Shown: positions 42,402 to 50,824 of the stretch, one piece after another
How positions within the stretch are numbered: position 1 is the stretch's first letter
Layout of the letters: every line of letters starts with the position of its first letter
Source: Paenibacillus sp. FSL K6-1330
Lineage (GTDB): Bacteria > Bacillota > Bacilli > Paenibacillales > Paenibacillaceae
DNA: 64,000 bases
Assembly (NCBI RefSeq): GCF_037976825.1
Contig: NZ_CP150269.1
Coordinates: forward strand, 5,965,501 to 6,029,500
Direction: 5' to 3'
Notes under the pieces: generated by a model
Database searches by the model: none
Told to the model about the DNA's origin: nothing
Seen by the model: the letters and a program-made list of their open reading frames with translations, nothing else
Position numbers and translations under genes: made by a program

Positions 42402-43522
42402 ACGATAGATTGCCGCTGGCTCTCAGATAATGAGACTAGAGATTGATCACGTCTTAACATCGTGCTTCCCGTTAAATCTGCTCCGGTAAAGTCGCTTCCC
42501 TCCAGCAACGCCCCTCTAAAATCACCGGCTATGGCTGCATGTTGAAAACTCGCTGCTCTCAAATTAGCGCCTTGGAACTGGACGCCATGAATACCAAACA
42601 TGAGTCCATAGTTTTCGTTCATAACGTCCCGGCCGCCAGTAATTTCGTCAAAACAGGCCCGCTCCAAGTTGCATTCACGGAAGGAAGCATCAAACATAAC
42701 GCTGCCGTAAAAGTCAACTTCCGAACAGTCACAAGCTTCAAATTTGCTGCTTAATAAATAACTGCCCTGCAGATGACTACCTAAAAGTTTGACCTTCTCA
42801 AGTCTCGTGAAGTTGAGTTGAATCCCCTCATAATTGCCATTAGAAATATCCACATCCGCGATATGCTCATAGACGTATTCATGATCCAGCTTTTTATCTA
42901 ACCACTGTTTACAGGCGGTCGATGATTTTTGTCGGCTGTTGCAGCAGTATACAGATTCGCTTATTTCCATATCTCCGTACTCGCCTACGCAAATTTCGAA
43001 TTGCGTGTCTTTAGCAAGCTCCTGGTAAGAGGGTAGGGTCATTAAGCGATCGACAGCATGCCGGACGGCATGAACCATATACACGTGAAAAGAATCCACT
43101 TGTTCCCTTCTCCAGTAGTCCAATGATTGCGGCTGAATAATCCCCATGTATTCCTTCCGTTTGTTTTCACAAGCTTGACTCCAAGCCTTAAAATAATCAT
43201 GAATCCACTTTGCCTCATATCTATAAGGTGAGATCTTTGTACTACCTAAAGTTTCATGATCGAAAACTTCCAGCATATACTCCGCATGTCCCTCAAAAAG
43301 TCGAGTACGCAGCAATGATATTTTAATAATGCAGCATTTTTTCATAAGATCGAGGTTTTGCAATTGAATAGCATACTGAAAGAATTCATCCATGACCAGC
43401 ACGAGGTCCGCGGCAATTCGATCCTTCTCCCGGCCAAAAAAATCATGCAAAGCTCTAATCTGTTCCGTTCTATACTTCAAAGCTTCCTGTGTGAATTGCT
43501 CCCATGCTTCAATCCGATTCAT
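42386..43522 (-). CDS. Pentapeptide-repeat protein of the injection locus
   Basis: A 378-aa protein. The first ~210 residues are helical and unfamiliar. Residues about 230-360 form pentapeptide repeats with the A(D/N)LxX pattern: LLGSHLQGSYLLSSKFEACD, FYGSVMFDASFRECNLERAC, FQGANLRAASFQHAAI, LEGSDFTGADLTGSTM. Such right-handed helices often act as binding scaffolds, and pentapeptide proteins occur as adaptors in T6SS loci (TagF/VgrG regions, DUF2169 neighbours). Its position between VgrG and the PAAR-like tip suggests an effector-loading chaperone. Confidence 0.75.
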   Translation of the reverse strand: MNRIEAWEQFTQEALKYRTEQIRALHDFFGREKDRIAADLVLVMDEFFQYAIQLQNLDLMKKCCIIKISLLRTRLFEGHAEYMLEVFDHETLGSTKISPYRYEAKWIHDYFKAWSQACENKRKEYMGIIQPQSLDYWRREQVDSFHVYMVHAVRHAVDRLMTLPSYQELAKDTQFEICVGEYGDMEISESVYCCNSRQKSSTACKQWLDKKLDHEYVYEHIADVDISNGNYEGIQLNFTRLEKVKLLGSHLQGSYLLSSKFEACDCSEVDFYGSVMFDASFRECNLERACFDEITGGRDVMNENYGLMFGIHGVQFQGANLRAASFQHAAIAGDFRGALLEGSDFTGADLTGSTMLRRDQSLVSLSESQRQSIVWVEE

Positions 43523-43543
43523 TACGACCTCCCGTAATAGAAA

Positions 43544-45094
43544 CTATTCATCCATTAGAATTTCAACGCCTTTTAACTTAACCTGACCTTGGTCAATCGT
43601 TATACCAGCCTTGCCTTCCTTCGTAGACATATCGATTTGATTCCCAAGGAGCAGGATCGAATCAGACACCATTTCAATCTGCTTTCCAGTCTGAAGCTTG
43701 ATCTTACTGTTACTGTTTAAAATAATGGTGCCTTCGTTGGTCAACGTTATCGATGCGCCGTTCTGGGCCCCGACGATCGTAATCTTGTCTTCCTCGAACA
43801 TGATTTTCTGGCCTGTCTTCGTCAGGAAGAATTTCCTATCCGGGTTACTCATCAAGTCTTCTTTTATATCCGCATCATAGTGAATAACAGGCTGCAGCAT
43901 TTCCTGCTTGACCACTGTCGTTGTGGTATGGCTGCCGCCAGTATTCTGACTTCCGCTCTGCTGCTGTCCGCCTCCTCCTGTTCCGGAATCCTGAGGAAGC
44001 TTCTTCCGTACACTGCTGAGCGCGATGCCTTCTGCCTCATTTGCACTTGGAAAATAAATACGCACATCATCGCCCTTCTCCGGCATGACGTACCACCCTG
44101 TCTGATCCTCCGAGGCATACATGGTCGAATAAGGGAACAAATACGCAGTTTGCTGGTTCCAATCCTGATCGTATTCCAGCTTCACCTTGACCTCATCGCG
44201 AACCACGACGGCTACTTTGCCTTGAATCGAGGCACCGATAATTTTGGTATTATTGACTCTTCTTTGATATCCAGCTCTCGGTAAGCCAAGCGTATATGTA
44301 TGCGTAAGAACTCCACGAGACATTTCAGTGAGTACTTCAAACACGTGGAGTTGCTGATTTTTGAATGTGACTCTGTCTCCCAATTCCAATTCCTGATTCA
44401 GTACAATCTCATAGCAGATGAAATCCTGCTCACTGAGGCCGGACTCTTTTGGGTCTCCCGTATTTTTAAAAGCAAGTAAGTCTTTATACACCCGATAATG
44501 GGTTGCCTCAATTTGCCCTCGGTCGCTATGGTCGGGGATGCCAAGATAGAAACAAATGCTGTCGCGCGAAGCAATGGGAACAAGAGGAGCATGATACCGA
44601 GATGCCAAACGCTTTAGGAACTGCCAGTCTGTCTCCTGATATTGCAATGTGAATCCATTCAGAGTTCGCTGTTCGGAAAACGTATTACCGATATAAGCTC
44701 TCGAATAAGGCGCGGCGATATGCTTCATCACTTGTTCAATCTGCTGCGACTTGTCCTGAAAAGCACGGTACTCCAGCTTGATATCCATAGCATATGTATG
44801 AGACGCAGCCTCAGCCTCCAGCCAATAGACTTCCCTATCTACCTTAATGTGCAACTTGAGCAGCATACCGTGAAACAGCGTCTTTTTTGCCCCACTTTGA
44901 TCGTAGTAGAGCAGTTCTACGGGGGTGTGCTCGTTGGCCATTATCATATATTGCTCTTCCATCTCTTCAGGAATAATACCGCTGAAGGTTAGTCTCGCAT
45001 GGTCATTGATCTTCTTCACCAGCTTCACGTCATGCAGCTTCATCTCAAACGGAGCAATTTTCAAGGTATCATACGCAACGATCAAGCTTGACAT
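43544..45094 (-). CDS. VgrG spike protein without toxin
   Basis: A 516-aa contractile injection spike. Residues 1-280 form the gpD-like domain (VKKINDHARLTFSGIIPEEM, FLKRLASRYHAPLVP), 285-375 the gp5-type OB domain (GASIQGKVAVVVRDEVKVKL, MPEKGDDVRIYFPSANEAEG), a Gly/Gln/Ser-rich hinge (about 380-400), and a beta-helical needle with short repeats (GTIILNSNSKIKLQTGKQIE, MVSDSILLLGNQIDMS). It differs clearly from the toxin VgrGs and has no effector tail, so it is probably the structural hub. ATG at 45094 is 9 bases after AGGAG. Confidence 0.88.
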   Translation of the reverse strand: MSSLIVAYDTLKIAPFEMKLHDVKLVKKINDHARLTFSGIIPEEMEEQYMIMANEHTPVELLYYDQSGAKKTLFHGMLLKLHIKVDREVYWLEAEAASHTYAMDIKLEYRAFQDKSQQIEQVMKHIAAPYSRAYIGNTFSEQRTLNGFTLQYQETDWQFLKRLASRYHAPLVPIASRDSICFYLGIPDHSDRGQIEATHYRVYKDLLAFKNTGDPKESGLSEQDFICYEIVLNQELELGDRVTFKNQQLHVFEVLTEMSRGVLTHTYTLGLPRAGYQRRVNNTKIIGASIQGKVAVVVRDEVKVKLEYDQDWNQQTAYLFPYSTMYASEDQTGWYVMPEKGDDVRIYFPSANEAEGIALSSVRKKLPQDSGTGGGGQQQSGSQNTGGSHTTTTVVKQEMLQPVIHYDADIKEDLMSNPDRKFFLTKTGQKIMFEEDKITIVGAQNGASITLTNEGTIILNSNSKIKLQTGKQIEMVSDSILLLGNQIDMSTKEGKAGITIDQGQVKLKGVEILMDE

Positions 45095-45156
45095 ATACTT
45101 CATCTCCTTTGCTTGCTTCTTTTCCTCTATCTGTAGGCTGACTGCATTAAACTCCC

Positions 45157-45930
45157 CTAATCCACAATCACCCGCTGGCCGCCGCCCGGGATCATGCCCA
45201 TCTTACCGCCACCACCCCGGACACCGTCCAGGATACGGCTCAGATACTTGTGGATCTCCACGTTGGTGTACTCCCTGCTGCTCATGCCAAGACGGTTCGC
45301 CATATAGTGCAAAATGACGTCCCGAGCGAGGGTTCCCTCGTTCATGCACATCATCGTAAACATGAAGTCCTGCGGATCGCTGCTTCCCTTACGCATCATT
45401 TCCTCTGCGAAGCAGCGCAGGATAACCGGGGACAAGGTGCTTTTGCCGTAAGCCGCATAGCGGACATGCAAAACATTCACGGTATTAAATTCAGTCGCCA
45501 GGTCCCGGAAGCCCTGGTAATCCTGCCGCAGCCGGGCGCCTTCCTTCAACTTGTAGCGGCACAGCTCGAGCTCGGAGGCACCCGCCTCCATCTGTTCGTC
45601 GATCACGATCTCACTGCGATACGTCTGCCAGTCGCTGTCTTCTTCGCCTGCATGGAAACGAACCTTCAGCGCGGTCTCCCTCCCTGTAGCGTGGTACTTG
45701 GTGCTCACAGCATCGTTCAGCAAATATAAACGCCCTTGGTGCTTGACGATGCCAGGATGAACGGTCAAGGAATCTGCTCCGACCTCAACATGGGCACCAG
45801 TAATGATGCCGTCCGTATATTCCTGAAAATAGACATCCACAAATTCGCGTGGGAAATCGCGCAGATTTTCCAGCATCGCCGTCTTTAGGATCCGGCCCTT
45901 CTCGAACTTCGGTGCAATATGGTTAAACAT
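45157..45930 (-). CDS. Possible baseplate adaptor with fibre-like N-terminal domain (257 aa)
   Basis: The start, PKFEKGRILKTAMLENLRDFP, followed by YFQEYTDGIITGAHVEVGAD and TVHPGIVKHQGRLYLL, looks like the 'shoulder' domain at the start of TssK and of siphophage receptor-binding proteins, which docks to the baseplate. The C-terminal half is helical (MSSREYTNVEIHKYLSRIL) and ends in a Gly-rich stretch. Position next to VgrG supports a baseplate role. It could also be a short tail-fibre. The assignment is by pattern, not by a clear family match. GGAGGGGAAGGC precedes the ATG. Confidence 0.5.
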   Translation of the reverse strand: MFNHIAPKFEKGRILKTAMLENLRDFPREFVDVYFQEYTDGIITGAHVEVGADSLTVHPGIVKHQGRLYLLNDAVSTKYHATGRETALKVRFHAGEEDSDWQTYRSEIVIDEQMEAGASELELCRYKLKEGARLRQDYQGFRDLATEFNTVNVLHVRYAAYGKSTLSPVILRCFAEEMMRKGSSDPQDFMFTMMCMNEGTLARDVILHYMANRLGMSSREYTNVEIHKYLSRILDGVRGGGGKMGMIPGGGQRVIVD

Positions 45931-46080
45931 TGCCTTCCCCTCCTTCCGGCTGTGACGTTTACGCGACTCTCCCGGTTAAGTTCTGTGTGATCAGATGACG
46001 GATCAAGGTTGGTGTCCCTCCATATGAGCTCCGTGCAGGTGCAGGACGGGATTGAAAGTAAAGATCAGAAGCGCTCTTCC

Positions 46081-48729
46081 CTACTTCATCCCGTCAAAAA
46101 AGTCCAGCTCCGACCGCTCATTCTCGAACGGGAACAACTCCTTGCGTCCGAGCAGCAGCCCTTCGTCCTGGCGGGCGATCGGCAGCACGTGAAAGCCCCA
46201 GTGATTGTCATCCGCAAAGACGAAATACTTCGTCTCTCCGTTCACGATAGAGTCGGTATCGTCCTGCGGAATTTTATCCTGATAGACCGCCTGGATATCC
46301 TCATATTTCACGGACTCATAGTCCTTGATCCGGTTATGGTACACATAGCTGTGCCGCAGCACGCCGTCCGATCCCCGCAGGAGGAACTCCACTTCCTGTG
46401 TGTGGTAAGGCCGGGAGATGAAGCCCAGCACCCGGTTCGTCCGTTCCAGGCTGGAGATTAGCTCCAGCTCGCGGCGGTCATGGGTGTATGCGCTAACCGA
46501 ATACGGGATGACAGCGGCATGATTCGTAATGCTCGTCTCGATGACGCCGGCCTTCCGGGCGTTCAGATAGCGGATCGCTCCGCGCAGGCAGGCCAGCTTC
46601 AGCTCGGGAACACGGCCTTCGACGGGTTTTTGCCGGAATTCGATACTCCGTCCTGGCACAAACTCCTTCAGCGCCTCGCGAAATACCTCGATTCGGCAGG
46701 ATTGCCCTGTCAGCTTAATAATCGAATACTCGCCCAGCACGCCGTCCTGGTAGAATCCATCCAGAAATTTGCGCAGCACCTCGTAGATATCCCCTTTGAT
46801 CAGCTGGGTAATTTCCTTGATATTGAACACAACATTCGGAATTTCATATTCATCCTTCAATTCACCGCCCCGCAGCACCGACAGGAACCATCGCTCCATC
46901 GTCGTGATCTGCAGATCGTTATCCCGGCTGTCGTCCTCCTCTGCGTCGAAGCGGTTCCTCAGAATTCCGGTCTTGCGGAAAAACTGTTCCTTCATACCCT
47001 CGGCAATCTCCCACAAGAAATAAAAATTGCCGCGAACCCGGTAATACTCGTCCCGCGAGCGATTCTCGTACATTGCAAAGGCGGTCGGAATCATCGCCTC
47101 CGCCTCACGATAACGCCGCTCCAGTTCGGTATACACTGCGGCTACGCCGTTCTCATCCACTTCGCGGAACAAGTCGTTTGCCGGAATATCAATCAAATCA
47201 TCGATATCCGTCACTCTGCGCCGCCCGCTTGTGTAATAATCCGCGAATATGATTTTCATAAACTGCATAATGCGATATGTAATGTTGTTGCCGCCAAAAT
47301 GCGTATCCCCATTCTCATACGTCGCATCCATTACGATGCGGTAGGACATATGCCCGTCCTCGACGCGGAAGCGGCAGGAAGATAAATCCGTCGTTCCGCC
47401 CCCGCAGTCGATCACGAGTGCTTTATACTCCGTCCCCTCCATGAATATATTCCGTTCCAGGCCGTCCGCAATTGTGTTGTACAGTACGGCCATCCCCTCA
47501 TCCAGCGCCTCCTGCTGCTCAATTCGATAATCCGGCAAAATCTCGGCGAACATTTTAAGGAACGGAGCCTTCATCTTGACGGGACTCGAGAAATGCAGAT
47601 TCTTGAACTTGCATTTGAATTGATGCTCCGCCATCTGGATAACGTATTTCAAATACGCCTGGATGATATCCCGCCGCAGTACGGAAGCCGTATTTCCTTC
47701 GCTGTCCATAATCTCGACTGGCTGGTTATAGCTGTTCACCCAGCGTTTAAGCCCCTGAAATACCGAGGCCCTACTGCTGTAGCTGCTGCGGCGGATATTC
47801 AACAACGCCTCATGGCCGAACTGGTATTTTACCGCTGCCGGGTCTGAGCAATCGGCTACGCTGACCGCGGTAGGCAGCGCCTCGAGCCATTCCGTTCTTC
47901 GGTACGTCGGATCGGGAAACTTCACGAAATTCACTTCATTGGATCGAATATGACCGTTTAACACATCAAGACTGCTCGGAGACTGCGCATACCCGTGGTA
48001 TAAAAAAGCGCCGGCCGTCGTATTGGAAGTACCGAAATCGATCGCCAGCACGGCATCCGTCTTTTGCAGCTCCCGTATGTCCAGCTCAGCCAGCGGAATT
48101 TTATAATATTGGATTTGAACGGGCGGTAGCGCCTGCGCCTGGTAATACGCCTTATACACGTATTCCGAATCACGCTTGCGGAGGAACAACAGGCTATACT
48201 GGCGATTGGACGTGCGCTGCCATTCCATGCTGCTGTCCGCTGCCAAATAAAAGCTGCCCGCCTCGCCCTCCTCTTTGCGCAAATGAAGAATGCCGCAGAG
48301 CTCCATCCGGTCGTTGACGAGCAGTACATTGGACTCCGCTAATACCGCAGGGGCCTTCACCTTATAGCCGTCGCTTTTATCGATGGCGATGTTTGGATAA
48401 ATGACGATGCGGGCCGGAACACGAATGCCCCCGTCCCCTTGAAGCGATGCCTGCATGTATTTGCTCATCACCGTCTTTACGCGCTCGAAGCCGCCTTCGC
48501 AGAAAGGGCCGATGAACATCTCTTCGTCCGCGCCCAAGTACTTCAGGATGACGCGGATCATTTCTTCCCGGTCCAGCCGATGGCTAAGCCCCTCTACGAG
48601 CCGTTCCCGGTAGCAAATATTCCGCAGTTGGAAGGTGGTCATCTCCGTAAGCTCATCCTGCGTATATCGAACCTTCCCGCGCATCCGCTGTTGGCTGGTG
48701 GAATCCGTATACAGTTTATAGCCCTTCAT
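46081..48729 (-). CDS. Hsp70-like ATPase with long N-terminal extension
   Basis: An 882-aa protein. Residues 1-225 are unique (MKGYKLYTDSTSQQRMRGKV, then beta-rich). The Hsp70/actin ATPase starts at about 226 with VLAIDFGTSNTTAGAF (phosphate 1 loop), has ALVIDCGGGTTDLSSC (phosphate 2) near 450 and IIKLTGQSCRIEVFREAL (adenosine motif) near 690. No canonical substrate-binding beta-sandwich follows; the last 170 residues are different. It is therefore a specialised Hsp70 relative, not DnaK. With the J-domain protein encoded in the same operon it may assemble or recycle the tube/sheath, replacing ClpV, which I do not find. Confidence 0.85.
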   Translation of the reverse strand: MKGYKLYTDSTSQQRMRGKVRYTQDELTEMTTFQLRNICYRERLVEGLSHRLDREEMIRVILKYLGADEEMFIGPFCEGGFERVKTVMSKYMQASLQGDGGIRVPARIVIYPNIAIDKSDGYKVKAPAVLAESNVLLVNDRMELCGILHLRKEEGEAGSFYLAADSSMEWQRTSNRQYSLLFLRKRDSEYVYKAYYQAQALPPVQIQYYKIPLAELDIRELQKTDAVLAIDFGTSNTTAGAFLYHGYAQSPSSLDVLNGHIRSNEVNFVKFPDPTYRRTEWLEALPTAVSVADCSDPAAVKYQFGHEALLNIRRSSYSSRASVFQGLKRWVNSYNQPVEIMDSEGNTASVLRRDIIQAYLKYVIQMAEHQFKCKFKNLHFSSPVKMKAPFLKMFAEILPDYRIEQQEALDEGMAVLYNTIADGLERNIFMEGTEYKALVIDCGGGTTDLSSCRFRVEDGHMSYRIVMDATYENGDTHFGGNNITYRIMQFMKIIFADYYTSGRRRVTDIDDLIDIPANDLFREVDENGVAAVYTELERRYREAEAMIPTAFAMYENRSRDEYYRVRGNFYFLWEIAEGMKEQFFRKTGILRNRFDAEEDDSRDNDLQITTMERWFLSVLRGGELKDEYEIPNVVFNIKEITQLIKGDIYEVLRKFLDGFYQDGVLGEYSIIKLTGQSCRIEVFREALKEFVPGRSIEFRQKPVEGRVPELKLACLRGAIRYLNARKAGVIETSITNHAAVIPYSVSAYTHDRRELELISSLERTNRVLGFISRPYHTQEVEFLLRGSDGVLRHSYVYHNRIKDYESVKYEDIQAVYQDKIPQDDTDSIVNGETKYFVFADDNHWGFHVLPIARQDEGLLLGRKELFPFENERSELDFFDGMK

Positions 48730-48797
48730 GCTTGATCAATTCCTCCTCCAAAATGGTTAGGGGCATCCTTAAAAAATACCTGTTCAAAAAGTCGAAT

Positions 48798-48836
48798 TTT
48801 CAGCACCGAGAAGGTTGAGTGAAGTCAGGACTGAGA
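48798..48836 (+). repeat. Short copy of a dispersed repeat
   Basis: TTCAGCACCGAGAAGGTTGA and the following 19 bases closely match 56051-56090. It lies in the 119-base gap between the Hsp70-like gene and the next upstream gene. Confidence 0.75.
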
Positions 48837-48848
48837 AACTACCTCTCT

Positions 48849-49547
48849 CTAATACATGGCGATGCGATCCTGGATCATTGTATCCGCGGCATCGATAATC
48901 CCCACATGGCAATCCCAATACACCTCGGTGCGGTAGCGAACCGGGAGGAACAGCTCCATCAACAGCTCCAGCTTCCGGCCGGCGAGCTCCGTCTTCTTCT
49001 GACCGATGTAGAACAGCATCTCATCCTTCTCCTCGCTGTTGACATAAATCGTCGAGCGACGAAAAATTCGGCTTACCGTGCTTCGAAGCAGGTTCAGCGT
49101 CTCTCCCGTGTCATACATGCGGAGGATTGCGCAGGCGATCCACTCCCGTTCATCCCGCTCGAACAGACCGATCCGCTCCTTTACCCGTTCACCGAACGCC
49201 CCGGCTTCCAAATCTCGCAGTACGAATCGTATGTGATATTCCCGCTTATTCATGCCCTGCATGAAGTCCAGCTCCGCCAGGAAATGAATCAGAATATCAA
49301 ACAACGTATGGCGGATCTCCTCATCTTCCATCAAGTTGATGTTCAGCAAATCGCGGAACACATCGGAGAATCGATAGAACGGGTTGACCTCAACCTCGAC
49401 CTGCTCGCCCGCAACGGCATTTAAATCCTCTAAGCTAAGCTCCATGTATGGCGAATACACCTTGGCCGGAAGGAAAGTAACATCCCGCTTATGAATTCCG
49501 GATTCCTGCGCCTGAACGAGCAAATCCCAAATGTAATTCAAGCCCAT
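48849..49547 (-). CDS. Unknown protein in baseplate position (232 aa)
   Basis: A mixed-structure soluble protein: MGLNYIWDLLVQAQESGI, VYSPYMELSLEDLNAV, VNPFYRFSDVFRDLLNIN, then helical regions with MRYD-like ILRMYDTGETLNLLRSTV and a C-terminal YWDCHVGIIDAADTM. I recognise no named family. Its start overlaps the end of the next gene upstream, and the size and position between tube and spike genes suit a baseplate component comparable to TssE/F/G or Pvc11/12 proteins. A TTG at 49541 would fit the ribosome site (GAAGGAG) better than the ATG at 49547. Confidence 0.5.
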   Translation of the reverse strand: MGLNYIWDLLVQAQESGIHKRDVTFLPAKVYSPYMELSLEDLNAVAGEQVEVEVNPFYRFSDVFRDLLNINLMEDEEIRHTLFDILIHFLAELDFMQGMNKREYHIRFVLRDLEAGAFGERVKERIGLFERDEREWIACAILRMYDTGETLNLLRSTVSRIFRRSTIYVNSEEKDEMLFYIGQKKTELAGRKLELLMELFLPVRYRTEVYWDCHVGIIDAADTMIQDRIAMY

Positions 49548-50824
49548 TCTCCTTCACAACGATATTCGGGGAATGACATCTGGACTTGGGACACCAAAAA
49601 GCTCATCATATCCTCGGCTAAATAGCCCAACTCCTTGCCGGATTCCCGGTAGATGAATTTCAGGCACATCCGCCATTTTCCGTTATCCACCCGAACCTCA
49701 TCCGTAATGAACCGGTTCAGCTCATAGGTCAGCGCGTTATTGGCGGAAGGGGGCCGAATCTCCACATCCACGAGCTCCAGCCATTCCGATACGGCAAAAG
49801 AATGGATAATCCGCACGATCTCGCCCTTGGAGCGAACGACCTGTCCTTGACTGCGGCCATAATTGCTGATGAAATCGTCCCGCTGCCGGTTCGACATCAG
49901 TGCGTAACTCAGCTTGCCCATGCCTGTACTAACCGGCTCCACCACCATCAATACCTGCCAGGAATCCGATTTATCGCGCGTCGATACAACGGTCAGTTCT
50001 TCCGGCGAACGCTTGATGTAACGAATGCTGTCGTCATTGGTGTCGACCAGATAGCCATGCTGCAGCCCGCTTTTGCGCAGCGGCAGCACATGTTCGAAAT
50101 TCACGCGATCAGCCGCCGGAACCGGGAATCCTCCCGTTTTCAGTTCTAGGCGCTGAATGTTCCAGAGCGGAACTAGATCCGTTCTTTTATATGCTTCGTA
50201 TTCCTCCAGATGAACGGTGATCTCTTGAACTTCCTCTTCTACCGCCAGCTGTACGTCCCCCCCGATCAATACGACGTTCACGAATTTGTAAGCGTAAGGA
50301 TGATTGATCGTTTTCCAAGGCAGGCCATTGCTTAGAAAAACATGATACAGCTTCTCGATTTCTCGTATGTATGCGGTATTTCGCTCCAGCTTGACTTGAA
50401 TGACATGACGGCCCATATTCGTAACCAGCTCTCCGCGAAATGTCCGGTCACTGTAGAGCAGCTCCTGGATCATGGGATATTTGCATTCCAGAAACAATGA
50501 GAATAACGGCTGCTTCTCTCCTTCGTTTAGACGGGCAACCAAATGATGCAGATCAATCCTGCGCGGCTCCGTATCCTCTGTAATCATCGGGAACAAATAC
50601 TCGTGCAGGGGATCCCATTCCTCACGGCGGCACATCCCCACATACACATCGTATTTGCTGTCCTGATTGCCGACCTCCTCGAATACTCGCCGCTCAATCT
50701 GGCGGTTCAGCTCCTCCTGGTATTCAACCAGGCCGAGGAACACGCCGCTCATCAGATTGCGAAGCACCCGGCGCTGCTGCAAATCCTCCATTTTACTAAG
50801 CCGATCCATCACGATATCCTTCAT
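49538..50824 (-). CDS. Unknown protein in baseplate position (428 aa)
   Basis: A large soluble protein: helical N-terminal third (MKDIVMDRLSKMEDLQQRRV, FLGLVEYQEELNRQIERRVF), a central part with DPLHEYLFPMITE, a beta-rich remainder (EEEVQEITVHLEEYEAYKR, RLELKTGGFPVP), and an end with FLVSQVQMSFPEYR. I do not recognise a family. It overlaps both neighbours (ATGA with the upstream PP2C-like gene), so it is co-translated with them. Size and place would suit a wedge-like baseplate protein such as TssF, but there is no clear motif for that. Confidence 0.5.
   Translation of the reverse strand: MKDIVMDRLSKMEDLQQRRVLRNLMSGVFLGLVEYQEELNRQIERRVFEEVGNQDSKYDVYVGMCRREEWDPLHEYLFPMITEDTEPRRIDLHHLVARLNEGEKQPLFSLFLECKYPMIQELLYSDRTFRGELVTNMGRHVIQVKLERNTAYIREIEKLYHVFLSNGLPWKTINHPYAYKFVNVVLIGGDVQLAVEEEVQEITVHLEEYEAYKRTDLVPLWNIQRLELKTGGFPVPAADRVNFEHVLPLRKSGLQHGYLVDTNDDSIRYIKRSPEELTVVSTRDKSDSWQVLMVVEPVSTGMGKLSYALMSNRQRDDFISNYGRSQGQVVRSKGEIVRIIHSFAVSEWLELVDVEIRPPSANNALTYELNRFITDEVRVDNGKWRMCLKFIYRESGKELGYLAEDMMSFLVSQVQMSFPEYRCEGEWA

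Noticed and set aside
46480..47385. Long plus-strand frame of 301 codons inside the Hsp70-like gene
   Set aside because: Antisense shadow in GC-richer coding sequence; composition unlike a real protein.
49538..50824. Product considered as a TssF homologue
   Set aside because: Size and place fit, but no recognisable TssF motif; kept as unknown.
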